A DNA stretch of 19,613 bases. Source: Spirochaetaceae bacterium. Its GTDB lineage: Bacteria > Spirochaetota > Spirochaetia > Treponematales > Breznakiellaceae. The stretch is from NCBI GenBank assembly GCA_031278295.1, contig JAITKQ010000163.1:1-19613 (forward strand), in the 5' to 3' direction. This document shows, piece after piece, positions 1-5,850 of the stretch (within the stretch, counting starts at the first letter, position 1; each line of letters begins with the position of its first letter). A model generated the notes under the pieces. The model was not told the origin of the DNA. It did no database searches and saw only the letters and a program-made list of their open reading frames with translations. The translations under genes were made by a program, and so were the position numbers.

Positions 1-89
1 TTGCCGCTGTTTGGTGTGCAAGTGGCACACTAAACACGCGGTAGAGGCCGTGGTTTACTACCAATTTTTGTCGGTGTTGCTGATTTTAA

Positions 90-105
90 CCGCCCCAAGG
101 GGCGG
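90..105. repeat. Short GC-rich hairpin
   Basis: CCGCCCC (90-96), a 2-base spacer and GGGGCGG (99-105) form a perfect inverted repeat. It lies just beyond the point where the PIN fossil stops resembling a protein, so it may belong to another repeat that truncated the gene. No T run follows on either strand, so it is not a clear intrinsic terminator. Confidence 0.4.
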
Positions 106-149
106 GGTATTAAACCCCACTGCGAATAAATTTTCGATTTTATTTTTTG

Positions 150-508
150 CTACATATATTTTCCGGCCAATTGTACCGTTTCTTCATTTACAGCATATTA
201 GAGTTGTTCAGAAACCTCAGTTTCTGAACAACTTCCGCTGAAAAACCTGTTCAAGAACCCGTGGGCTTTTGCCCACATTCAAATAGGTTCTTGAACAAGT
301 CCATTCTTCATAATCTATTGTTCGCAAATTTTCTTTTACATATTCAGGAGCGCCGTTCTCCAGTTCTGCTATAACATGGGATGGTATTATCGGTTTATAC
401 ATTCCTTTTTAAAATTCGTCAAAACGCTTTCGCGTATGTTCTTTGAATTCATCATCAAAATAACCTCCCACAACTGAATTTTCAATATAAACCCTTAAAA
501 ATTTTCAT
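150..508 (-). pseudogene. Decayed PIN-domain (VapC-like) gene, interrupted by a MITE
   Basis: The minus strand carries pieces of one protein in order. An N-terminal part begins near an ATG at 508 and reads VYIENSVVGGYFDDEF, then KEHTRKRFDEF. An in-frame TAA follows at about codon 31. The middle part, MYKPIIPSHVIAELENGAPE, starts at 402. The hairpin element then interrupts (200-302). Removing the element and one ATT duplication joins the frame to read DYEEYAVNEETVQLAGKYM, ending in TAG at 150-152. The start also needs one base fewer in the short A/T run at 496-505 to be in frame with ATG 508. The pattern (acidic N-terminal strand, S-x-V-I-A-E-L-E-x-G, E-x-V-x-L-A) fits PIN-domain toxins of type II toxin-antitoxin systems. 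The usual C-terminal half with the remaining acidic residues is absent. This is a fossil with at least four lesions. The family call is from memory of the pattern, with no search run; no antitoxin gene was recognised. Confidence 0.6.
200..302. mobile_element. MITE-like hairpin element, copy 1 (complete, in PIN pseudogene)
   Basis: This 103-bp element begins AGAGTTGTTCAGAAACC and ends GGTTCTTGAACAAGTCC. The reverse complement of the end, GGACTTGTTCAAGAACC, matches the start at 13 of 17 positions, giving imperfect terminal inverted repeats. It is flanked by ATT at 197-199 and ATT at 303-305, a 3-bp target duplication. Three stems are visible: a perfect 14-bp hairpin (202-215 with 220-233, loop CTCA), a 12-bp stem (248-259 with 286-297), and inside it a 6-bp hairpin GTGGGC-TTTT-GCCCAC (261-276). 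It encodes no transposase, so it would have to be mobilised in trans. A-N-T 3-bp duplications and ends of this type recall IS5-family elements of the ISL2 group, but that link is inference. Confidence 0.8.
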
Positions 509-733
509 TCCCAAACCGCCGGGTGCAAATGGGTAGCGAAGCCCAAGACAGAGTTAAGCCTCCGCGCGACAAAGGCGCAAACAAATTTGCGGCACGGAAT
601 CTTTAAGCCTTGTACCGGTTTGAACGGTTCTTTTGGGCCCTGACAAGCCCGAATCGAATATTCGCCGGGGTATTAAACCGGGCTTTGCGGATAGCACTCG
701 AAAAAAGGCGACGGCTGTGCCATACTTTAAGCC
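509..733. other. Intergenic stretch upstream of the deacetylase gene
   Basis: No convincing gene is seen. The stretch holds a small hairpin CGCAAA-CAAA-TTTGCG (576-591) and the 12-mer CTTTAAGCCTTG twice (from 601 and from 725). The second copy contains the TTG start of the next gene. A segment near 669-691 (GGTATTAAACCGGGCTTTGCGG) resembles pieces of the interspersed repeat seen at 3825 and 15000. It is probably degenerate repeat DNA. No confident promoter was found for the downstream gene. Confidence 0.4.
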
Positions 734-1726
734 TTGAAACAAAAAAAACGTGGTAAAAAACTAAGGGACAAGGATAGACTCACCGGCCTGTCCATAGGCG
801 GGATGGGCGTTTTGCTCTTTTGGGCGGCGTTTTTTGTATACGAAAAAATCGGCGGCGGCGATCAGCGGCAGCCGGACCCGGCTGAAAAGCTTCACGAGGC
901 GGCAGGCGCCGTACCGGAAGAAGCTTCCGCCGCCGTCCCTTTAAAAGCCGCGCCGGAGGCAGGGGACAACGCGCGGGAGGCCTTACGCCGGCCTGCCGCT
1001 ACGCCTGCTGCCGTCCCGCCGGAAAGGCCGCTCCCGCCCCTTCCGGAACACAAGGGGGGACTTGTGTACGTGATTGATGACGCGGGAAACAACCTGTACG
1101 AACTTGAACCGTTTCTACGTTTCCCGGGAGCGCTCACGATAGCGGTTCTTCCCGGTCTGCCGCATTCCGCGCGGGCCGCGCGGCTGGTACGTGAGGCCGG
1201 CAAGGAAGTGTTCCTCCATCAGCCGATGGAGGCGGTGGGCGGCGCGGATCCGGGACCCGGCGCGGTATACATCGGGATGAGCAGGGAGGATGTGCGTGCC
1301 GTTCTGGAAGAAAATGTACGGGAAATCGGCCCCGTCGCCGGCATAAACAACCACCAGGGTTCGCTGGTAACGCAAGATGGGGAAATAATGAGGGTGGTGC
1401 TGGAATTTTGCCGTGATAATAAGCTATACTTTCTCGATTCCCGGACAAGTGCCGATACCGTCGCGCCAAAGGTAGCGCGGGATGTCGGCGTCAAAATAGC
1501 GGAACGGAATATTTTTTTGGATAACGAACAGGACAGGAGCGTGATGGAGGGGTATCTTGAACAGGGACTCGGTATCGCGCGGGGAAAAAAAACCGCCGTA
1601 ATGATAGGGCACACATGGTCGCCTGAACTTGCCGGGCTGCTGACGGACAGTTTTGCCGGCTTAAGCGCACAAGGTTACACCTTCCTGACGGTCTCCGAAA
1701 TGATGAAAGGCAGGGGTTTGCCATGA
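734..1726 (+). CDS. Divergent polysaccharide deacetylase (YibQ/COG2861 family)
   Basis: This 330-residue protein has a basic N-terminus, one membrane anchor (about residues 17-36), an Ala/Pro-rich linker (about 45-105) and a NodB-like barrel domain. Conserved blocks of the divergent polysaccharide deacetylase family (PF04748) are present: VIDDAGNN (113-120), LHQPMEA (161-167), GINNHQGS (203-210), FLDSRTSA (233-240), AERNIFLDN (256-264) and IGH (291-293). The domain should lie outside the cytoplasmic membrane and act on cell-envelope polysaccharide, but substrate and reaction are not established for this family. The start is taken as TTG 734 because an in-frame stop lies at 728-730 and the basic leader before the anchor needs it. 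No strong ribosome site is seen. The stop overlaps the tsaD start as ATGA (1723-1726), which suggests translational coupling. Confidence 0.88.
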   Translation: MKQKKRGKKLRDKDRLTGLSIGGMGVLLFWAAFFVYEKIGGGDQRQPDPAEKLHEAAGAVPEEASAAVPLKAAPEAGDNAREALRRPAATPAAVPPERPLPPLPEHKGGLVYVIDDAGNNLYELEPFLRFPGALTIAVLPGLPHSARAARLVREAGKEVFLHQPMEAVGGADPGPGAVYIGMSREDVRAVLEENVREIGPVAGINNHQGSLVTQDGEIMRVVLEFCRDNKLYFLDSRTSADTVAPKVARDVGVKIAERNIFLDNEQDRSVMEGYLEQGLGIARGKKTAVMIGHTWSPELAGLLTDSFAGLSAQGYTFLTVSEMMKGRGLP

Positions 1727-2745
1727 TAGTACTCGGCATAGAAACATCCTGTGACGAATGCGCGGCCGCCGTTGTGGAGGACGGCAGGCGTATACTTTCA
1801 AACGTTGTGGCGACTCAGATTCCTTTTCACCGTGAATATTCAGGCGTTGTGCCGGAGCTTGCCAGCCGCAAACATACCGAATGGATTTACGGTGTTGTGG
1901 AGGAAGCCCTGTTGCGGGCAGAGAAGACACCGGGGAATATCGACGGCATAGCCGCTACCGCCTTGCCGGGGCTTATGGGCTCGCTCCTTGTCGGGCTTAC
2001 CTTCGCAAAGGCCTTTGCCTGGGCAAGGCGCATCCCCTTTCTTGCCTGCAACCATATACTTGCCCACCTGTATGCGGCCCGCCTCTGTGAAAACGGGCCG
2101 GCCTACCCATACATCGGCCTCCTTGTTTCGGGCGGACATACGATAATCTGCCGTGTTGATGATTTTGACACGGTGGAAGTTCTTGGTACAACGATTGATG
2201 ACGCGGTGGGCGAAGCCTTTGACAAGGTCGCAAAGTACTACGGCCTCGGCTATCCGGGCGGCGTACATATTGACAAGGCCGCCGGCCGGGGCGATGACGG
2301 CGTCTTTGCATTCCCGGTGCCAAAACTCCACAAGGGGGAGCACCGCTACGATGTCTCGTACTCCGGTTTGAAGACGGCCGTCGTGAATCAGCTTGAACAG
2401 TTCAGGAAGAAGGGGACTCCCGGCGATCTCAATACCTGTGACATTGCCGCTTCGTTTCAAAAAACGGCCGTCGAGATACTGCTGGGCGCCTTGCTCAGGG
2501 CCTGCGGCGACACAGGCATAAAAACCGTTGTTTCGGGCGGCGGGGTTGCGGCCAACTCCTACCTTCGCTCCCGCCTTGCGCGGTGCGATGGCCTTACCTG
2601 TATATTTCCGCCGCTGGATCTCTGTGGCGACAACGGCGCAATGGTGGCCGGCCTTGCCTGTCAATACTTTTTGCGGGGCGACAGTTCGCCGCTATCCACG
2701 ACAGCTTCCGCCCGCGTAAAAGAATTCAAGCGCCGCTACCCCTAG
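1723..2745 (+). CDS. tsaD: tRNA N6-adenosine threonylcarbamoyltransferase TsaD
   Basis: This 340-residue protein is full length for the bacterial TsaD (Gcp/YgjD/Kae1) family. TsaD transfers the threonylcarbamoyl group from TC-AMP (made by TsaC) to A37 of tRNAs reading ANN codons, working with TsaB and TsaE in the cytoplasm. Visible ASKHA-fold and metal motifs are GIETSCDE (5-12), NHILAH with the iron-binding H111 and H115, LVSGGHT (134-140), GEAFDKVAK (163-171), YPGG (177-180), SGGGVAANS (271-279) and CGDNGAMVAG (301-310) with metal ligand D303. It starts at ATG 1723 inside the end of the preceding deacetylase gene. The partners tsaB and tsaE are not in this window. Confidence 0.97.
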   Translation: MIVLGIETSCDECAAAVVEDGRRILSNVVATQIPFHREYSGVVPELASRKHTEWIYGVVEEALLRAEKTPGNIDGIAATALPGLMGSLLVGLTFAKAFAWARRIPFLACNHILAHLYAARLCENGPAYPYIGLLVSGGHTIICRVDDFDTVEVLGTTIDDAVGEAFDKVAKYYGLGYPGGVHIDKAAGRGDDGVFAFPVPKLHKGEHRYDVSYSGLKTAVVNQLEQFRKKGTPGDLNTCDIAASFQKTAVEILLGALLRACGDTGIKTVVSGGGVAANSYLRSRLARCDGLTCIFPPLDLCGDNGAMVAGLACQYFLRGDSSPLSTTASARVKEFKRRYP

Positions 2746-2802
2746 CAGGTAGTCAAGGCCAAACATGCTAAAATATGCTGAAGGATTGTCATTATTGCTT
2801 GC

Positions 2803-2832
2803 TTGGAAAATAGTTATGATTTGTGGTAAAAT
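2803..2832 (+). promoter_or_regulatory. Possible sigma70-type promoter for the coiled-coil nuclease-like gene
   Basis: TTGGAA (2803-2808) and TAAAAT (2827-2832) are spaced by 18 bp in the AT-rich 117-bp gap after tsaD. The downstream gene has a clear GGAGG (2851-2855) seven bases before its ATG. The -35 box is only partly consensus, so this is a tentative call. Confidence 0.35.
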
Positions 2833-2862
2833 CACCAATACACTTATTCCGGAGGCAAAATT

Positions 2863-3513
2863 ATGGCGCAAATGACGGCGGAGTGGGGCAAGTCCCTGAG
2901 TTTTGAGAAAGTGTGGGCGATGTTTGCGGAGACCGACCGTAAAATAGCAGAATCGCGGGCAGAGGCCGACCGCAGGATGGCGGCGGCCGACCGCAGGATG
3001 GCGGCGGCCGAGCGCAGTATGGCGGAGACCAAGCGTGCGGTGAAAGAAGCCGCCCGCGTAGTTGCGGAACTGAGCAAAAATGTCGGGGGGCTTAACCGCT
3101 CTTTGGGCGGACTCATAGAGACGCTTATCGCGGCACGGCTGTGGGAAAAGTTTCCCGAATACGGCTTTGTCTGTTCATTCCAGCGTGTACTTATTTTCGA
3201 TGAAGCAAAGCGCATAAGGACTGACGCGGACATCCTGCTTTCAAATACCGACAAGGCAATGGCTGTGGAAGTTAAACACGAATTTGACAAGGAAAAGTAT
3301 GTGGACGAACATCTGAGGCGTATGGAAGTCATCCGCGCGTATCCGCCGATGGTGGTAGAGGGTAAGCAGTTGTTAGGCGCGGTGGCGGGCGGGCTTGTTG
3401 CCCCCAACATAGCGCGTTACGCATACGATGCGGGGTTTTATGTACTCGAATTAACCGGTGAGAGCGTGGGCCTCATCCCGCCGCCAGACGGCTTCAAACC
3501 AGGAATGTGGTAA
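2863..3513 (+). CDS. Coiled-coil PD-(D/E)XK nuclease-like protein (DUF3782-type)
   Basis: This 216-residue protein has two parts. Residues about 13-75 form a highly charged Ala-rich helix with heptads such as ADRRMAA, expected to make a coiled coil. Residues about 80-205 resemble a PD-(D/E)XK-type core: GGLIETLIAARLW, EKFPEYGF, then RTDADILL (D121/D123) followed by AVEVK (E136, K138). That D...ExK pattern is the catalytic signature of this nuclease superfamily. Related DUF3782/COG5493-like proteins occur in many copies in some treponemes, cyanobacteria and archaea; their function is unknown. No partner gene is next to it. A 21-bp in-frame tandem repeat lies in the coiled coil, a decayed relative sits at 9143-9265, and a G14 tract starts eight bases after the stop codon. 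Nuclease activity is inferred only from the motif. Confidence 0.75.
   Translation: MAQMTAEWGKSLSFEKVWAMFAETDRKIAESRAEADRRMAAADRRMAAAERSMAETKRAVKEAARVVAELSKNVGGLNRSLGGLIETLIAARLWEKFPEYGFVCSFQRVLIFDEAKRIRTDADILLSNTDKAMAVEVKHEFDKEKYVDEHLRRMEVIRAYPPMVVEGKQLLGAVAGGLVAPNIARYAYDAGFYVLELTGESVGLIPPPDGFKPGMW
2965..3027 (+). repeat. 21-bp tandem repeat encoding coiled-coil heptads
   Basis: Units at 2965-2985 and 2986-3006 are identical; the unit at 3007-3027 differs at three positions. Each unit adds exactly seven residues (ADRRMAA), one heptad. Slippage would therefore lengthen or shorten the coiled coil without breaking its register or the reading frame. Confidence 0.85.
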
Positions 3514-3521
3514 GGGGTGAT

Positions 3522-3535
3522 GGGGGGGGGGGGGG
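3522..3535 (+). repeat. G14 homopolymer tract
   Basis: Fourteen consecutive G residues lie just after the stop codon of the coiled-coil gene (TAA 3511-3513). Tracts of this length are prone to slippage. Since it lies in a 3' intergenic position, it would affect a reading frame only on the minus strand, where the upstream ORF is doubtful. It may also be a site of length error in the assembly. Confidence 0.9.
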
Positions 3536-3614
3536 TATCTTCCATTGCTTCGAACAATTTAAAAAATCCATCAGGATAATTACTTTCCGCCGCGTTTCTT
3601 AACCGCTCTTTTTG

Positions 3615-3824
3615 TCATTCTTTACGCAAAAAACCGATTATTTTTTCCGCGATATACATTCTTTGGTTTGCCGGCAATGTCTGTACGGCACCCGGTATTT
3701 CTAAGGCAACGCTGATTAACTTGAGGCCAATCATCGTTGCCCCAAGGAGAGAGCTCATTTCATTACGCAAATGTGTCAACAAAGTTGACATTCGCATAAA
3801 TCGGTGCTTCCCTAATGTTTCCAT
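3615..3824 (-). pseudogene. Doubtful broken hypothetical gene
   Basis: From ATG 3824 the minus strand reads 69 codons (METLGKHRFMRMSTLL, then RNEMSSLLGATMIGLKL and IPGAVQTLPANQRMY) to a TGA at 3615-3617. The same frame then stays open through QKERLRNAAESNYPDGFFKL up to the G14 tract. This suggests one longer gene broken by a stop and by the homopolymer. I do not recognise the family. Its start abuts the boundary of the interspersed repeat R2, and no ribosome binding site precedes the ATG. It could be chance. Confidence 0.3.
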
Positions 3825-4067
3825 TAATTTGGGCGCATTTCCGGCCCTGCCGGAAACCGGGCTTTGCGGGGTTCCGCCTTGGGTTGCCCCTCCAATCCCT
3901 TGCGCGTTTCGCAAACGGCTTTTTCGTCAATAGAGTTGTTCAGAAACCTCGGTTTCTGAACAACTTCCGCTGAAAAACCTGTTCAAGAACCCGTGGGCTT
4001 TTGCTCACATTCAAATAGGTTCTTGAACAAGTCCAATGATAGGCCGGTAAATGTAAAATTACCGCGT
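3825..4067. repeat. Interspersed repeat R2, copy A (with MITE inside)
   Basis: Positions 3825-3931 and 4035-4067 match 15000-15197. Shared pieces include GGGCGCATTTCCGGCCCTGC, GGAAACCGGGCTTTGCGGGG, TTGCCCCTCCAATCCCTTGC and GGCTTTTTCG, then CAATGATAG and GGTAA...AATTACCG. The copy is split by the 103-bp element at 3932-4034. It contains the perfect hairpin TTTCCGGC-CCT-GCCGGAAA (3838-3856). It lacks the tandem extension found in copy B and has six extra bases in the GGTAA...TTACC arm. It is noncoding as far as I can see. Confidence 0.8.
3932..4034. mobile_element. MITE-like hairpin element, copy 2 (complete, inside R2)
   Basis: This 103-bp copy differs from copy 1 at two positions only. The change at 3951 falls in the loop of the 14-bp hairpin. 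The change at 4005 turns a G-C pair of the small inner hairpin into a G-U pair. Both therefore preserve the fold. It is flanked by AAT at 3929-3931 and AAT at 4035-4037. The related repeat at 15000-15197 shows the same site without the element, which defines the ends independently of copy 1. Confidence 0.85.
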
Positions 4068-4072
4068 GCGTG

Positions 4073-4102
4073 TTGACAGCGGGAGACTTAGCGCTCTAGA
4101 CT
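4073..4102 (+). promoter_or_regulatory. Possible promoter upstream of the NfeD/SPFH genes
   Basis: A perfect -35 box TTGACA (4073-4078) is followed after 18 bp by TAGACT (4097-4102), a 4-of-6 match to the -10 consensus. It would give a leader of roughly 150 bases that contains the long hairpin at 4138-4175. Tentative. Confidence 0.35.
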
Positions 4103-4137
4103 GTCTACGTGGGAGAGGCTTTGACTACGCTTCACCG

Positions 4138-4175
4138 TACCGTGTGCCCGCCGCCCCGACGGCGGGCACACGGTA
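4138..4175. repeat. Perfect 16-bp-stem hairpin
   Basis: TACCGTGTGCCCGCCG (4138-4153) pairs with its exact reverse complement at 4160-4175 around a 6-base loop CCCCGA. It is very GC-rich and stable in either strand. No T run follows on either side, so it is not a canonical intrinsic terminator. It could be a repeat-element end, a transcript-stabilising structure or an attenuator in the leader of the NfeD gene. Confidence 0.8.
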
Positions 4176-4263
4176 AACCTGTTGCGCGGTTTCGCGGGCC
4201 AAAGTTTGCGTCTGCGGAACTGCCCCCTCCCCCATAATTTGTTGACGGCACGGAGGGTGTGGC

Positions 4264-4731
4264 ATGGACATTTATACCGTTATATTTTCACCGCTGTTTT
4301 GGCTCTGCCTTACAATTCTGTTTACCGTAATAGAAGTGTTGTGTGCGTTTAACCTTGTAACCTTATGGTTTGCCGTATCGTCCCTTGTTATGATATTCGT
4401 ATCCGCGTTGACGGCAGGACTTTTGTCCGTACAAACACGTTTCGGCCTCCATATAGGGATGTTTTTGGCCATCGCTGTAGTATTGCTGATTTTTACGCGC
4501 CCGGTGGCGGTAAAAAAATTGCGGGTGGGCAGGGAAAAAACCAATGTAGATGACATTGTGGGCAGGGACGCCATTGTGATAAAAGAAATTAAAAAGTTTG
4601 AAAACGGCGAGATAAAGGTAAACGGGCAGATCTGGACGGCAATATCCGAAAATAACGGGGAAATTGAAGCGGGCGCGGAATGTGCTATTCTTAAAGTTGA
4701 AGGCGTCAAAGTTGTTGTAAGAAAAAAATGA
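4264..4731 (+). CDS. NfeD family membrane protein (SPFH partner)
   Basis: This 155-residue protein has an N-terminal hydrophobic half with about three or four membrane segments (residues 8-28, 32-55, 62-78) and a C-terminal soluble OB-fold domain (about 90-153). Family features are TNVDDIVGR (93-101) before the OB fold and GQIWTAIS (121-128), the usual position of the family's W-x-A motif. Short NfeD proteins sit beside SPFH/stomatin proteins and are thought to work with them in membrane microdomains or membrane-protein quality control (compare YbbK-QmcA of E. coli). The next gene is such an SPFH protein, 71 bp downstream on the same strand. The start is fixed by GGAGGG (4252-4257), six bases before ATG 4264. 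Confidence 0.88.
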   Translation: MDIYTVIFSPLFWLCLTILFTVIEVLCAFNLVTLWFAVSSLVMIFVSALTAGLLSVQTRFGLHIGMFLAIAVVLLIFTRPVAVKKLRVGREKTNVDDIVGRDAIVIKEIKKFENGEIKVNGQIWTAISENNGEIEAGAECAILKVEGVKVVVRKK

Positions 4732-4802
4732 ACCACCCCAAGACAGAATAACGTTGGCGGGAAATTTATTTTTGACAAATTTAATTTATCGGAGGTTTGT
4801 TT

Positions 4803-5696
4803 ATGTCGTTTTATTTTATTGTTCTGCCGGTTTTGGCCGTTTTTGTGCTAATCATTATGATGTCCGGCATCAAAATCGTGCCCCAGTCGCAGGCGTGGAT
4901 CGTGGAAAGGCTGGGCGCTTACAATTCCACGTTAAATGTCGGTTTTCACGTTATAATTCCGGTTATAGACCACATCGCAAAAAAGGTATCGCTTAAAGAA
5001 TCGTTTTTCGACTATAAACCGCAGCCCGTCATAACAAAGGATAACGTAACGATGCAGGTTGACAGCGTAGTGTTCTATCAGATAGCCGACCCTAAACTTT
5101 ACACCTACGGCGTGGATAATCCAAAACTGGCCATTGATAAACTGACGACCACAACGTTAAGAAACGTCGTAGGCGAGCTTGAACTGGACGAAACGCTCAC
5201 CAGCCGTGATACGATAAACAATAAACTGCGAAGTATTCTTGATGACGCTACCGACGCCTGGGGAATCAAGATAAACCGTGTCGAAGTAAAAAATATAGAC
5301 CCGCCGGCATCGATAAAAGACGCGATGGAAAAACAGATGCGGGCCGAGCGTGAGCGCCGCGCCTCGATTCTTGCCGCCGAGGGGGAAAAGCAGTCTTCAA
5401 TACTCAAGGCGGAGGGCATAAAACAGTCCGCCATCCTTCAGGCCGAAGCAAAAAGGGAAGTTTTGATCCAGGAAGCGGAGGGCGAGGCGCAGGCGATCAT
5501 GACCGTCCAGAAGGCTACCGCCGACGGACTTGAAATGATAACAAAAATTATAGGCGCGGGCGGCGCGGTAAAACTAAAAAGTTTTGAAGCGTTTACAAAG
5601 GCCGCCGACGGAAAATCCACAAAAATAATAATCCCGTCCGACATTCAAAACCTTGCCGGGCTGGCAGCCGGCATTGCCGAAATCGTGAAACCCTAA
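4803..5696 (+). CDS. SPFH/stomatin-like protein (QmcA-type)
   Basis: This 297-residue protein has one N-terminal membrane segment (about residues 3-22), an SPFH/PHB domain (about 24-190, starting KIVPQSQAWIVERLGAY) and a long Ala/Glu-rich coiled coil (about 185-245) with repeats like ILAAEGEKQ, ILKAEGIKQ and ILQAEAKRE. A hydrophobic Gly/Ala-rich C-terminus follows. These proteins oligomerise on the inner membrane as scaffolds, often with a neighbouring NfeD protein, as here. ATG 4803 is chosen because GGAGG (4791-4795) is seven bases before it. A TTG at 4797 in the same frame is too close to that site. The 71-bp gap after the NfeD gene holds no clear terminator, so co-transcription is likely. 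Confidence 0.92.
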   Translation: MSFYFIVLPVLAVFVLIIMMSGIKIVPQSQAWIVERLGAYNSTLNVGFHVIIPVIDHIAKKVSLKESFFDYKPQPVITKDNVTMQVDSVVFYQIADPKLYTYGVDNPKLAIDKLTTTTLRNVVGELELDETLTSRDTINNKLRSILDDATDAWGIKINRVEVKNIDPPASIKDAMEKQMRAERERRASILAAEGEKQSSILKAEGIKQSAILQAEAKREVLIQEAEGEAQAIMTVQKATADGLEMITKIIGAGGAVKLKSFEAFTKAADGKSTKIIIPSDIQNLAGLAAGIAEIVKP

Positions 5697-5850
5697 GCTG
5701 CGAAGCAGTAAAGGTTTCAAACGGGGCAAATTTCCGGCCAAGTTTAGGATAAATGAGGGGGCGGGGGGCGGTAAGCTTTTCCCCTTAAAATGAGCGTTTC
5801 GTAGTCCCCGCCGCTTGCACGCCAATGGAGTGGCGGGGTAGAATCCGGGC

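Noticed and set aside
11..241. 76-codon plus-strand ORF at the left edge
   Set aside because: It runs through a hairpin repeat and into the MITE and lies opposite the PIN fossil; no protein-like pattern.
200..302. CRISPR-like repeat reading of the recurring hairpin sequence
   Set aside because: Copies are kilobases apart with no regular spacers or cas genes and have target duplications; a mobile element explains them.
1840..2664. 274-codon minus-strand ORF opposite tsaD
   Set aside because: Entirely antisense to a well-conserved gene, with no recognisable motif; a GC-rich shadow frame.
4078..4143. tRNA-like impression (possible arms near GGCTTTGACTACGCTT)
   Set aside because: No consistent acceptor, D and T stems can be paired and the T-arm consensus is absent.
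4797..4802. TTG as the start of the SPFH gene
   Set aside because: Only one base after GGAGG; ATG 4803 has ideal spacing.
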